From positions 1 to 64,000 of the forward strand of contig JAHEZL010000010.1 of assembly GCA_023251095.1 (NCBI GenBank): a stretch of DNA of 64,000 nucleotides. The letters run 5' to 3'. Source of the stretch: Flavobacteriales bacterium (lineage in GTDB: Bacteria; Bacteroidota; Bacteroidia; Flavobacteriales_C; GCA-002722245). The notes below the pieces were generated by a model, which searched no databases, was not told the origin of the DNA, and saw only the letters and a program-made list of their open reading frames with translations. The translations under genes were made by a program, and so were the position numbers. How positions within the stretch are numbered: position 1 is the first letter of the stretch; every line of letters begins with the position of its first letter. Of this stretch, positions 8,382 through 17,150 are shown in pieces.

Positions 8382-8409
8382 CAAAGTTAAAAGAAGATTC
8401 TTACATTTG
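8382..8409. promoter_or_regulatory. Divergent promoters, tadA and cytochrome c gene
   Basis: Minus strand: TAACTTTG (8389-8382), a perfect Bacteroidota -7 box, ending 6 nt before the tadA ATG. Plus strand: TACATTTG (8402-8409), also perfect, 22 nt before the cytochrome ATG. Clear -33 elements are not evident. Confidence 0.55.
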
Positions 8410-8431
8410 CGCATCTTAAAACTCATACACG

Positions 8432-9052
8432 ATGGATTCTAATACCCTTCTCAGCAAAGCGCACATGTTATTGGCGCTCCTCTTCGTAATTTCAATGTTA
8501 ATCAAGGTCATCCTGATTTTCAAAAACAACGAATCTTTTGATAAATACAGAGGGAAAACAAAAATCGCGGAAATGATTGTTACCATTTTGTTTTTGATAC
8601 TGGGAATCATTTTAATGGTACAAAAAGGAGGCGGTTTCCATCTACTTTTCTGGATAAAATTAGCAGTTGTTGCAGCGGGTATACCCTTGGGAATTGTGGG
8701 TGCTAAAAAACACAGCAAAGTATTAGTGACATTATCTTTCTTATGTTTCTTTGCCGCTTACGGATTGGCAGAAGTTGCCAAAAAGAAAGTTGTGGTAGAA
8801 GAAGTTGTTGTGGCAGAACCCACTCAACTTGGCATAGAAATATACAAAGCCAACTGTACTCCTTGTCATGGTGAAGATGGTAAAAAAGGATTGGGTGGAG
8901 CATCCGATTTATCAACTTCTATTTTAAGTGAAGAAGACGCTAAAGGCGTAATCACTAATGGTAGAGGAAACATGGCTCCTTACAGAGGCCAGATGAAAGA
9001 AGAAGATATTAAAGCTCTGGCAGCTTACTTACAATCGTTAAAAGGAAAATAA
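8432..9052 (+). CDS. Membrane-anchored monoheme cytochrome c
   Basis: 206 residues in two parts. Residues 1-112 form four hydrophobic helices of SirB-like appearance; after a Lys/Val/Glu-rich linker, residues 132-206 form a class I cytochrome c domain with CTPCH (Cys142, Cys145, His146) and distal ligand Met181 in GNMAPY. The heme domain should face the periplasm and act in electron transfer. It ends 3 bp before hflX, so the two are likely cotranscribed. No oxidase or reductase partner lies nearby. Confidence 0.88.
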   Translation: MDSNTLLSKAHMLLALLFVISMLIKVILIFKNNESFDKYRGKTKIAEMIVTILFLILGIILMVQKGGGFHLLFWIKLAVVAAGIPLGIVGAKKHSKVLVTLSFLCFFAAYGLAEVAKKKVVVEEVVVAEPTQLGIEIYKANCTPCHGEDGKKGLGGASDLSTSILSEEDAKGVITNGRGNMAPYRGQMKEEDIKALAAYLQSLKGK

Positions 9053-9055
9053 CAA

Positions 9056-10258
9056 GTGGCAAAAAAAGGATTTGATACTCGCGGCAAAGGCTATGAAAGA
9101 GCAGTATTGGTTGGTGTTATCACCGATCAGTATTCCAAACATCATGCTCAGGAATACATGGACGAGCTGACTTTTTTAGCTGAAACCGCAGGAGCAAATA
9201 CCCTAAAAGTTTTTCAACAAAAATTACCTCGTCCGGATTCTACCACTTACGTTGGAAAAGGAAAACTGGAAGAAATTCAACTTTTTGTAAAAGCTGAAAA
9301 AGTGGAACTCGCCATTTTTGATGATGAATTATCTCCTTCACAAATCAGAAATATCGAGAAAGTTTTAGAAATAAAAATTTTAGATCGCACGAATTTAATC
9401 CTTGATATTTTTGCAAAACGCGCTACTTCAGCAAATGCGCGAATGCAAGTAGAATTAGCACAATACCAATACCTGCTGCCTCGATTGACAAGATTGTGGA
9501 CGCATCTCTCCAAACAAAAAGGAGGTATTGGTATGAAGGGGCCCGGTGAAACTGAAATTGAAACCGACCGACGTGTAGTACGCGACAAAATATCCTTGTT
9601 GAAAGATCGCCTGGAGAAAATCGACAAGCAAGCAATGGCGCAACGTGGCAACCGCGACAACCTTATCCGCGTGGCACTAGTGGGCTACACAAACGTTGGG
9701 AAAAGCACCATCATGAATGCCATCAGCAAGTCGGAAGTCTTCGCTGAAAACAAACTCTTCGCTACACTGGACACCACTGTTCGTAAAGTGGTTATTGACA
9801 ACGTTCCTTTCTTGCTTTCCGACACTGTTGGTTTCATTCGAAAATTGCCGCACGATTTGGTGGAATCTTTTAAATCAACTTTGGATGAAGTCCGTGAAGC
9901 CGACATTCTTTTGCATGTGGTAGATGTATCTCATCCAAGTTTTGAGGACCATATACATGTGGTTCAAGAAACGCTGAAAGACATTGAAGCCGGTGACAAG
10001 CCAACCTTCCTGATCTTTAATAAAATTGACGCTTACCAACCGGCCATCAATATGGAAGTGGAGCTGGAAGAACCTGATGCTTTACCTGTTGATGCATTGG
10101 AAGAATTGAAAAAAAGCTGGATGGCAAAAACCAATGCACAATGCATGTTTATCTCTGCAACAGAAAAATCAAACTGGGATGAATTTAAAGCATCCTTATA
10201 CAACATGGTAAAAAAACTACACCAGGAAAAATATCCTCACCAGAACTTTTTGTATTAG
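9056..10258 (+). CDS. hflX: GTPase HflX
   Basis: 400 residues, GTG start at 9056, three bases after the cytochrome gene. An N-terminal HflX domain (about 15-200) with the glycine-rich GPGETEIETDRR element precedes the G domain: G1 GYTNVGKST (210-218), G3 DTVGF, G4 NKID. HflX is a ribosome-associated GTPase that splits stalled 70S ribosomes under stress. The length fits Bacteroidota members. Confidence 0.95.
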   Translation: MAKKGFDTRGKGYERAVLVGVITDQYSKHHAQEYMDELTFLAETAGANTLKVFQQKLPRPDSTTYVGKGKLEEIQLFVKAEKVELAIFDDELSPSQIRNIEKVLEIKILDRTNLILDIFAKRATSANARMQVELAQYQYLLPRLTRLWTHLSKQKGGIGMKGPGETEIETDRRVVRDKISLLKDRLEKIDKQAMAQRGNRDNLIRVALVGYTNVGKSTIMNAISKSEVFAENKLFATLDTTVRKVVIDNVPFLLSDTVGFIRKLPHDLVESFKSTLDEVREADILLHVVDVSHPSFEDHIHVVQETLKDIEAGDKPTFLIFNKIDAYQPAINMEVELEEPDALPVDALEELKKSWMAKTNAQCMFISATEKSNWDEFKASLYNMVKKLHQEKYPHQNFLY

Positions 10259-10432
10259 TTATTTCTTCTTTTTCACGTCTTTCACAATCCACCAAAAACC
10301 AATAATTACTGCAAGTAAAAGCACAAGAAAGAAAGTTTGGGCTTTAGAAGAAAGCCCGTCTAAACTGCTGTGTGGCTGGGTATATCCACCTCCTCCAACG
10401 CCAAAACGCAAAAATACAAGAAGTAGATTCAT
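10259..10432 (-). CDS. Small membrane protein downstream of metB
   Basis: 57 residues from ATG 10432 to TAA 10259. The N-terminus is hydrophobic (MNLLLVFLRFGVGGGGY), then comes a short polar stretch, a strong transmembrane helix (about 33-50, ending GFWWIV) and a basic tail KDVKKKK, predicting a cytosolic C-terminus. It starts 4 bp after the stop of the cystathionine gamma-synthase gene and is probably translated from the same mRNA. No function is recognised. It could be missed because of its size; the Gly-rich segment and charge pattern support real coding. Confidence 0.6.
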   Translation of the reverse strand: MNLLLVFLRFGVGGGGYTQPHSSLDGLSSKAQTFFLVLLLAVIIGFWWIVKDVKKKK

Positions 10433-10436
10433 GCTT

Positions 10437-11588
10437 TTATTTCACCACACTCTCAATCGCCTGTTTCAAATCGGCAACCAAATCTTCAGCATCTTCAATA
10501 CCAATGCTCAAACGAATCAATGAATCCGTCACACCAACTTTTTCTCTTTCTTCTTTAGGAATAGAAGCGTGAGTCATGCTTGCAGGATGTCCGATGAGTG
10601 ATTCAACACCACCCAACGATTCGGCACAAGCAAATATTTTTACTTTAGATAAAACTTCTCTCGCTACTTCCAGATCATCATTTTTCAATGAAAAAGAAAT
10701 CATTCCTCCGAAATCCTTCATTTGTTTTTTAGCAACATCATGATTCGGATGCGTTGGTAAACCTGGGAAATATACTTTTTTCACTGCAGGATGAGCCACC
10801 AAAAATTGAGCAACTGCTTTTGCATTTTCGCAATGGCGATCCATGCGAACGTGTAAGGTTTTAATACCTCGCAACGCTAAAAAACAATCTTGCGGACCAG
10901 GAACTACTCCAGTTGCATTTTGAAGGAAAGCCAAGCGTTCAGCCAAAGCATCATCGTTTAAAATGATGGCCCCCATGATCACATCACTGTGACCGGCAAG
11001 ATATTTAGTAATAGAGTGAACAACAACATCGGCGCCCAGATCCAAAGGTCTTTGCAAATATGGAGAAGCAAAAGTATTGTCGACACCCAATATTATTTTA
11101 TTTTTTTTCGCGATATCAGCTACTGCGGCAATATCAATAATATTCATCATCGGATTGGTTGGCGTTTCCAACCAGATCATCTTTGTGTTTTTATTGATGT
11201 ATGGATTGATCGCTTCTGGATTTTCCATGTCTACAAAATGAAACTTCAATCCGTAGTTCTGGAAAACCTTAACGAAAATGCGGTAAGATCCACCGTATAA
11301 ATCGTTGGAAGAAATGATTTCATCACCTGGTGAAAAGGTTTTCAGGAGTACATCCATTGCTCCCAACCCACTGGCAAAACACAAACCATGCTTTCCGTTC
11401 TCTAATGCGGCAAGATTTTTTTCCAGCGCTGTACGCGTAGGGTTATGGGTACGTGAATACTCATATCCTTTGTGTACACCCGGACGCTCCTGCACGTAAG
11501 TAGATGTTTGGTAAATCGGCGTCATGATGGCTCCTGTTGCAGGATCCGGCTCCTGACCTGCGTGTATGGCTTTGGTGGCAAATTTCAT
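10437..11588 (-). CDS. metB: Cystathionine gamma-synthase/lyase-type PLP enzyme
   Basis: 383 residues, Cys/Met-metabolism PLP family. Seen: YEYSRTHNPTRTALEKNLAALE near the N-terminus, SSNDLYGGSYRIF, and SITKYLAGHSDV carrying the PLP Lys. The family covers cystathionine gamma-synthase, gamma-lyase and beta-lyase; sequence motifs alone do not decide, so the symbol is provisional. It would act in transsulfuration and methionine supply. Followed by a 57-residue membrane protein in the same transcription unit. Confidence 0.88.
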   Translation of the reverse strand: MKFATKAIHAGQEPDPATGAIMTPIYQTSTYVQERPGVHKGYEYSRTHNPTRTALEKNLAALENGKHGLCFASGLGAMDVLLKTFSPGDEIISSNDLYGGSYRIFVKVFQNYGLKFHFVDMENPEAINPYINKNTKMIWLETPTNPMMNIIDIAAVADIAKKNKIILGVDNTFASPYLQRPLDLGADVVVHSITKYLAGHSDVIMGAIILNDDALAERLAFLQNATGVVPGPQDCFLALRGIKTLHVRMDRHCENAKAVAQFLVAHPAVKKVYFPGLPTHPNHDVAKKQMKDFGGMISFSLKNDDLEVAREVLSKVKIFACAESLGGVESLIGHPASMTHASIPKEEREKVGVTDSLIRLSIGIEDAEDLVADLKQAIESVVK

Positions 11589-11705
11589 TGTACTTTATTT
11601 ATGAGCTGCAAATGTAACAAAAACTCTTTTGATGGGATTGCTTCAATTTTTGAGTACAAAAATTTCGCAACGAGCGGAAGTCAACTTCACAGAATAGGCA
11701 GGTAA

Positions 11706-11820
11706 CTTCGTGCGAAGACCCGAGCCAAGAGGCGGGCGCGCGAAAGATTTTTAGCGCGGTGGCAGCTTCTCTTGGCTCTTGAATTTTTTGGATACTTTTT
11801 GTTTCAAGACAAAAAGTATC
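11706..11820. repeat. Structured intergenic repeat cluster (REP-like)
   Basis: Three inverted repeats in tandem: CTTCG-TG-CGAAG (11706-11717); GAGCCAAGAG (11722-11731) with CTCTTGGCTC (11769-11778) around a GC-rich centre; and GATACTTTTTGT (11791-11802) with ACAAAAAGTATC (11809-11820). The GC-rich middle stands out from the AT-rich surroundings. It occupies the 272-bp gap between divergent metB and the membrane protein gene. It resembles dispersed REP-type elements; other genomic copies cannot be seen from here. Confidence 0.6.
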
Positions 11821-11860
11821 GATTTGCTTCTTTTTAAAAGAAGAACACTATTTTAGCCCA

Positions 11861-12874
11861 ATGAAATCCACCCAAATCGATTGGCTCAACATCGGACTAA
11901 TGCTCGTATCACTAATACTGGCATTAAAAATCCCTTTCGAGCTTTTTCTTTTTTCATACGCAGTATTAGGTCCTTTGCATTACCTCACTGAAATCAACTG
12001 GCTGAAAGAAAAAAACTATTTTTCTAAAAGTAATCTCGTGTTTTGGGTGATGTTGGTTTTAGCTTGTCTGGTGTCGTTAAAACCCGTGCTGGATTCACTT
12101 TCATCATGGTCGCTTAGTGCAGAATATTTAAGCAGCTGGGACAATTCAGCCATGCAATACTTTCTTTACGAATGGTCGCCCAACTTTATTTTTGTGGGAT
12201 TGATTGCCGGAATCTCTTTTGCGATTTTTGATAAAGCATGGATCTCCTTTGTGGCTATTGCCATTGCACTAGCCGTAGGATATTTATTACTGAAAGAAGA
12301 TTTGTTTATGCTATGGATGGGAGCCTTCCTACCAACTTTGATACACGTTTATATTTTTACCGGACTCTTTATGCTTTACGGAGCCATAAAAACCAAAAGC
12401 ACTCCGGGCATAATAAGCGTTATAGCTTTAGCGCTCTGCGGTATTTTAATTGCCAATTATAACTTTATCAAAATGCCTCAAATCTCTAAGGAAACTTTTA
12501 TGATATGGGACAAAAGTACTTTTCAGGGTTTAACAGAAAGCTTTACTTCCATGTTCAATATGGACATTGAAAAAAATAAGGAAGGACAAAGAATGATTTT
12601 ACGCATTCAGGCCTTTATTGCCTTTGCTTACACTTACCACTATTTAAACTGGTTTTCCAAAACCTCCATCATCAAATGGCATCAGGTAAGCAAAAAGGAA
12701 TTGGCTTTAATCGGAGGATTCTGGGCAGCATCGGTAGGATTGTACTATTACGATTATCATGTTGGCTTAATCGTATTGTTCACCCTGAGTTTCTTCCATG
12801 TATTTCTTGAATTCCCTTTGAATGTACAAAGCATCAAAGGAATAGTTCAGAGTGTTGGAAAAAAAGAAAAATGA
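11861..12874 (+). CDS. Polytopic membrane protein of unknown function
   Basis: 337 residues with about ten predicted transmembrane helices and no signal peptide. Conserved-looking polar clusters within helices are GPLHYLTEINWL (about 37-48), YTYHYLNWFSKTSIIKWHQ (about 255-273) and FFHVFLEFPLN near the C-terminus; the repeated His/Glu residues could bind metal or polar substrate. It does not match a family I can name with confidence; a distant link to membrane-bound His-rich oxygenases or desaturases is only a thought. Single-gene unit between a repeat cluster and the convergent nfu gene. Confidence 0.75.
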   Translation: MKSTQIDWLNIGLMLVSLILALKIPFELFLFSYAVLGPLHYLTEINWLKEKNYFSKSNLVFWVMLVLACLVSLKPVLDSLSSWSLSAEYLSSWDNSAMQYFLYEWSPNFIFVGLIAGISFAIFDKAWISFVAIAIALAVGYLLLKEDLFMLWMGAFLPTLIHVYIFTGLFMLYGAIKTKSTPGIISVIALALCGILIANYNFIKMPQISKETFMIWDKSTFQGLTESFTSMFNMDIEKNKEGQRMILRIQAFIAFAYTYHYLNWFSKTSIIKWHQVSKKELALIGGFWAASVGLYYYDYHVGLIVLFTLSFFHVFLEFPLNVQSIKGIVQSVGKKEK

Positions 12875-12883
12875 GGTTGCTTC

Positions 12884-12917
12884 ATCCGTCGGCTGACGGA
12901 TCTATAGCAATGACGTG
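12884..12917. repeat. Short hairpin repeat between convergent genes
   Basis: ATCCGTC (12884-12890), loop GGCT, GACGGAT (12895-12901), then TCTATAGCAATGACG. The pattern is that of a dispersed REP-like palindrome and may also act as terminator for the two convergent genes. Confidence 0.5.
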
Positions 12918-12925
12918 TTTTGTGA

Positions 12926-13522
12926 TTAAAGCGCTTCCGAAACCACTTCCGTCACTTCAGGTACCAGTTTTTTCAGCAAACCTTCAATCCCTTGTTTCAA
13001 TGTTACTGTAGAAGAAGGACATCCGCTGCAAGCACCGCGAAGCACCACATTTACCTTACCGTCTCTGAAAGATTTAAAGTCGATGGATCCTCCGTCAGAT
13101 TCCACTGCCGGACGAATGTATTCATTCAATGCATCAATGATTTTCTGATCGATCTCTGTAGTGGCTACATTCAAAGGCTCGCTGATCTCAACAGGCTTTT
13201 CTGTTGTTTCTTTCACAACTGTTTCTGTTAAAACAGCACCGCCGTCATTGATAAAATCTCTGATGAATTCACGCAATTCCGTCATCACCATGTCCCATTC
13301 AATCTGAGGATTTTTGGTTACCGAAACATAATTGTTGGCGATAAACACTGAATCAACAAAAGGAAAATTCAATAATTTTTTTGACAATGGAGAAACAGAT
13401 AAATCGCTTGAAGTAGTAAAATCTACCGGACTTCCGGCATTTAAAACTTTATTGGCTACAAATTTCATCACCCCCGGATTGGGAGTCATTTCAGCATATA
13501 TGGTTACAGGTACTTTTGTCAT
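12926..13522 (-). CDS. NFU1-type iron-sulfur cluster carrier
   Basis: 198 residues. An N-terminal Nfu_N domain (about 5-95; EMTPNPGVMKFVAN is diagnostic) and a C-terminal NifU-like domain (about 120-195) with the cluster-binding pair Cys165/Cys168 in GACSGCPSSTVTL. NFU proteins deliver 4Fe-4S clusters to target enzymes; NadB's partner NadA and dihydroxyacid dehydratase are typical clients in general metabolism. Divergent from nadB with about 105 bp between starts. Confidence 0.93.
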   Translation of the reverse strand: MTKVPVTIYAEMTPNPGVMKFVANKVLNAGSPVDFTTSSDLSVSPLSKKLLNFPFVDSVFIANNYVSVTKNPQIEWDMVMTELREFIRDFINDGGAVLTETVVKETTEKPVEISEPLNVATTEIDQKIIDALNEYIRPAVESDGGSIDFKSFRDGKVNVVLRGACSGCPSSTVTLKQGIEGLLKKLVPEVTEVVSEAL

Positions 13523-13627
13523 AATGATATCTTTTAAAAATAATTGCCCGTGGGGCTCGCAGCCAAAGTTAAGGCATTATTAAATATAAGGCATTAAAAT
13601 TTGTATTTTCGCTGCACAAAGTAAAAA

Positions 13628-15202
13628 ATGAAACACAACAGCGACTTTCTGATATTGGGTTCAGGCATAGCCGGGTTAACCTATGCATTGAAAGTAGCGC
13701 CGTTTGGAAAGGTAACTATCGTCACCAAGGAAAGTCCGGAAGAATCCAGCACAAAATACGCTCAGGGCGGTATTGCAGCTGTTTGGAATGAAGGAGATAA
13801 TTTTGAAAAACACATTAAAGATACCTTGGAATGCGGTGGCGGATTGTGCAACGAAAAAGTGGTGGAAATGGTAGTGCGCGAATCCACCGAAAGAATCAAA
13901 GAATTGATTGATTGGGGAACCAAATTCGATAAAAACGAAGAGGGAGAATATGATTTAGCCAAAGAAGGCGGACATTCTGAACACCGCGTTTTGCATCACA
14001 AAGACATTACGGGCTGGGAAATAGAAAGAACTCTTTTGAAAAAAGTACACAAACATCCAAACATCACTGTTCTGGATCATCATTGTGCTTTAGAAGTCAT
14101 TACCCAACATCACCTCGGACGGGAAATCACACGCGCAACAATGGATATGGAGTGTTATGGAGCTTATGTGCTCAACACCAAAACCGGCGCGATCGACACC
14201 TATCTTTCCAAAACAACATTGATGGCCACCGGCGGAGCGGGCCATGCTTACGCTACCACCACCAATCCTTTGATTGCTACAGGAGATGGAATTGCCATGG
14301 CTTACCGTGCTAAAATTACGGTGAACGACATGGAGTTTATTCAGTTCCATCCAACGTCCTTATACAACCCCGGAGAATATCCGTCTTTCCTTATTACAGA
14401 AGCCATCAGAGGTTTTGGTGCCAAACTGCGCAATAAAAAAGGAAAGTATTTCATGAAAAAATACGATTCGCGGGAAGAGCTTGCACCAAGAGATATTGTA
14501 GCAAGATCCATCGACAATGAATTAAAAATTCATGGGGATGATTATGTTTATCTGGATTGTACCCATCTGGATATGCCTAAATTCATTGAGCATTTTCCTA
14601 ATATCCATTCCAAATGTTTATCGCTAGGGATTGATCCTGCAAAAGATTTTATTCCCGTTGTTCCTGCAGCACATTATCTGTGCGGAGGAATTCAGGTGGA
14701 TGAGCACGGACTCACATCGGCAAAAAATTTATACGCCATCGGAGAATGCTCCTGTACAGGCTTACACGGCGCAAACCGCCTGGCTTCCAATTCGCTTTTA
14801 GAAGCTGTGGTTTTCGCGCACCGCGCAGCTTTGCACTCCTCAGAACAAATAAAAAATACAAAAATAAATAAGGCTGTTCCCGAATGGAACGACGAAGGAA
14901 CAGAAGCGCCCGAAGAAATGATTTTGATCACACAAAGCTTGAAAGAAGTAAAAATGATCATGAGCAGTTATGTGGGCATTGTGCGCTCAAACATTCGTTT
15001 GCAAAGAGCTTTAGACAGATTGGAAATCATTTATCAGGAAACAGAAGCCCTTTACAAAAAAACCACCGCGTCAAAAGAATTGTGCGAAATGAGGAATCTC
15101 ATCAATGTGGCTTATCTCATTATTAAATTCGCATCTTTGCGCCATGAAAATGTGGGACTGCATTATAGTCTCGACTACATTAAAGAAACTGCCCGTAAAT
15201 GA
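13628..15202 (+). CDS. nadB: L-aspartate oxidase
   Basis: 524 residues. FAD-binding Rossmann GSGIAGLTYAL (10-20), STKYAQGGIAA, the catalytic loop MEFIQFHPTSLY and TEAIRGFGAKL (active-site Arg), and the GECSCTGLHGANRLASNSLLEA signature in the C-terminal part of the flavin domain. It oxidises aspartate to iminoaspartate in de novo NAD synthesis. A -7-like TATTTTCG lies just upstream. The stop overlaps the next gene's start by 4 bp. nadA and nadC are not in the window. Confidence 0.96.
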   Translation: MKHNSDFLILGSGIAGLTYALKVAPFGKVTIVTKESPEESSTKYAQGGIAAVWNEGDNFEKHIKDTLECGGGLCNEKVVEMVVRESTERIKELIDWGTKFDKNEEGEYDLAKEGGHSEHRVLHHKDITGWEIERTLLKKVHKHPNITVLDHHCALEVITQHHLGREITRATMDMECYGAYVLNTKTGAIDTYLSKTTLMATGGAGHAYATTTNPLIATGDGIAMAYRAKITVNDMEFIQFHPTSLYNPGEYPSFLITEAIRGFGAKLRNKKGKYFMKKYDSREELAPRDIVARSIDNELKIHGDDYVYLDCTHLDMPKFIEHFPNIHSKCLSLGIDPAKDFIPVVPAAHYLCGGIQVDEHGLTSAKNLYAIGECSCTGLHGANRLASNSLLEAVVFAHRAALHSSEQIKNTKINKAVPEWNDEGTEAPEEMILITQSLKEVKMIMSSYVGIVRSNIRLQRALDRLEIIYQETEALYKKTTASKELCEMRNLINVAYLIIKFASLRHENVGLHYSLDYIKETARK

Positions 15203-16374
15203 GTTCGGAAAACGAAATTGAAAAAATATTCAACTACAAAAAGTTGTTGATTCCCGTAATCATTGGAATTCTGGCTTCCGTTGCACTGATTGCATATCAG
15301 CTCAACAAAACCACTTTCGTTGAAGTTGAAGCCGGCAAAGGACAATATGTTTGGGAAGACATAAACAAGGACCATCTAAAACAAGAAGAAGAATACATTG
15401 AAAGCACTTCCGGCCAGGCCAATTTTACCACAGAAACTTTCACCGAAAGCTTACACTCCATTGAATGGACTTCCCATTCTGCCATGTGGCTGGGAATTGC
15501 CCTGCTCGCTGTAGTGGTAAGAGATTTCGGTTATGTATGGCGACTCCGCATTTTATCCGAAAAGAAAATTTCATGGAGAGCAAGTTTTGATGTCATCATG
15601 ATATGGGAACTCGCTTCAGCCATTGCGCCATCGGCAGCAGGCGGTTCAAAAGTGGCCATGTTCATTATCAGAAGAGAAGGAATCAATCTCGGAAAAAGCA
15701 CGGCCTTGGTAATGGTGACTGCTTTTTTAGATGAACTGTTTTACATTTTGATAGTGCCTATCATGTTTATTGCCGCAGGAACCACGCAAATTCTCCCGGC
15801 CAGCTTCAACGATATTTTAAAAACCAATCAGTTCATTATTTTCATGGTTGCCTACACCGGATTGGTTTTGCTGACGGTGGTATTGTTTTTCGGAATTTTC
15901 AGAAAACCTCACTTGCTTAAAAAAGGCTTGGTTAAAATTGTTTTCCGCTTTAATTTTTTAAAACGTTTTCGCCGAACAGCAGTGCGCACCGGCAATGAAA
16001 TGATTATCGCTTCGCAGGAATTAAAAGAACAACCTTTCAGCTATTACTTCAAAGCTTTTTGTGCTTCTTCCCTATCCTGGACCGCCCGTTTTATGGTAGT
16101 GAATTTCATTATGATGGCCTTCCTGCCGAACATTGATAATGTATTGATCTTTTGCCGACAACTGATTTTATGGGTGCTCATGTTGATTCCTGTAACTCCC
16201 GGCGCAAGCGGTATTTCTGAATTCTTATTTACCGGAATCATGGGAGACATCACCTCTTCAGGCGGATTAATTTTAGTGATCACACTATTATGGAGATTTT
16301 TGAGTTATTATCCATATTTATTTGTGGGATTGATAGTTCTTCCCGGATGGATCAAAAGAACTTCTAAAAAATAA
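15199..16374 (+). CDS. Flippase-like (LPG synthase TM-type) membrane protein
   Basis: 391 residues, polytopic. Starts with one transmembrane helix (about 14-33), a hydrophilic loop (40-90), then a block of seven or so helices of the lysylphosphatidylglycerol synthase transmembrane/flippase-like family (COG0392 type): AIAPSAAGGSKVAMFIIRREGINLGKS is the hallmark, and PVTPGASGISEF in the C-terminal half is the second. No soluble aminoacyl-transferase domain is present, so lipid synthesis is unlikely; a role in lipid or glycan translocation is inferred. It overlaps nadB by 4 bp (ATGA). Confidence 0.85.
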   Translation: MSSENEIEKIFNYKKLLIPVIIGILASVALIAYQLNKTTFVEVEAGKGQYVWEDINKDHLKQEEEYIESTSGQANFTTETFTESLHSIEWTSHSAMWLGIALLAVVVRDFGYVWRLRILSEKKISWRASFDVIMIWELASAIAPSAAGGSKVAMFIIRREGINLGKSTALVMVTAFLDELFYILIVPIMFIAAGTTQILPASFNDILKTNQFIIFMVAYTGLVLLTVVLFFGIFRKPHLLKKGLVKIVFRFNFLKRFRRTAVRTGNEMIIASQELKEQPFSYYFKAFCASSLSWTARFMVVNFIMMAFLPNIDNVLIFCRQLILWVLMLIPVTPGASGISEFLFTGIMGDITSSGGLILVITLLWRFLSYYPYLFVGLIVLPGWIKRTSKK

Positions 16375-16386
16375 CTCTCTTTTTAC

Positions 16387-17124
16387 ATGGAGAAAAAAGA
16401 TAATTTTTCCAAACAAGCAGATTTATACGCCAAGTACCGACCGGAGTATCCCGATGAATTGTATCAATTTATTTTTTCGAAAGTAAAGCGTTTTGATACT
16501 GCATGGGATTGCGCCACAGGTAACGGTCAGGCTGCAAAAGTTTTGGCCGCGCACTTTACTCATGTTGAAGCCACCGACATCAGTGCAAAACAAATAGAAA
16601 ATGCTTTTCCAATTGACAATATTCATTACAGCGTTCAAATCGCAGAAAAAACTTTTTTTGAAAATCATTCCTTTGATTTAATTACTGTTGCACAAGCTTT
16701 ACACTGGTTTAAATTCGATGATTTTTTCAATGAAGTAAAAAGAGTTTTAAAACCCGATGGAGTTTTTGCGGCATGGTGTTACGGACTCAATTCGGTTGAC
16801 CCTGAAATAGATGAAATTACTCAGCATTTTTACAGAGATATAGTAGGTCCTTTTTGGGACAAAGAAAGAACCCATATTGAAAAAAAATACGAAAGCATTG
16901 CTTTTCCCTTTCCCGAAATTGTGAGTCGGGATTTTTATTATAATGCCGAATGGAGTGCTGACGAATACCTTGGTTATCTAGGCACCTGGTCGAGTGTTCA
17001 ACATTATATCAAAAACAAAAACAGCAATCCAATTGAACTTATTTCACAAAGCATTATTGATAAATGGGGAAGGAATAAGCGCACAGTGACCTTTCCAATC
17101 CATTTGAAATTAGTATGTTTGTAA
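16387..17124 (+). CDS. Class I SAM-dependent methyltransferase
   Basis: 245 residues. Motif I WDCATGNGQAAKVLA (about 38-52) and ATDIS (acidic end of beta-2) form the SAM site; ITVAQALHWF and the RVLKPDGVFAAW segment complete the Rossmann-like MTase core (methyltransf_11 type). The ALHWF segment is typical of the YcgJ/trans-aconitate-like subgroup. Substrate unknown. 12 bp after the flippase-like gene, likely same transcript as nadB. Confidence 0.87.
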   Translation: MEKKDNFSKQADLYAKYRPEYPDELYQFIFSKVKRFDTAWDCATGNGQAAKVLAAHFTHVEATDISAKQIENAFPIDNIHYSVQIAEKTFFENHSFDLITVAQALHWFKFDDFFNEVKRVLKPDGVFAAWCYGLNSVDPEIDEITQHFYRDIVGPFWDKERTHIEKKYESIAFPFPEIVSRDFYYNAEWSADEYLGYLGTWSSVQHYIKNKNSNPIELISQSIIDKWGRNKRTVTFPIHLKLVCL

Positions 17125-17150
17125 TGACCCTTAATTAAAACCTTTTTACA

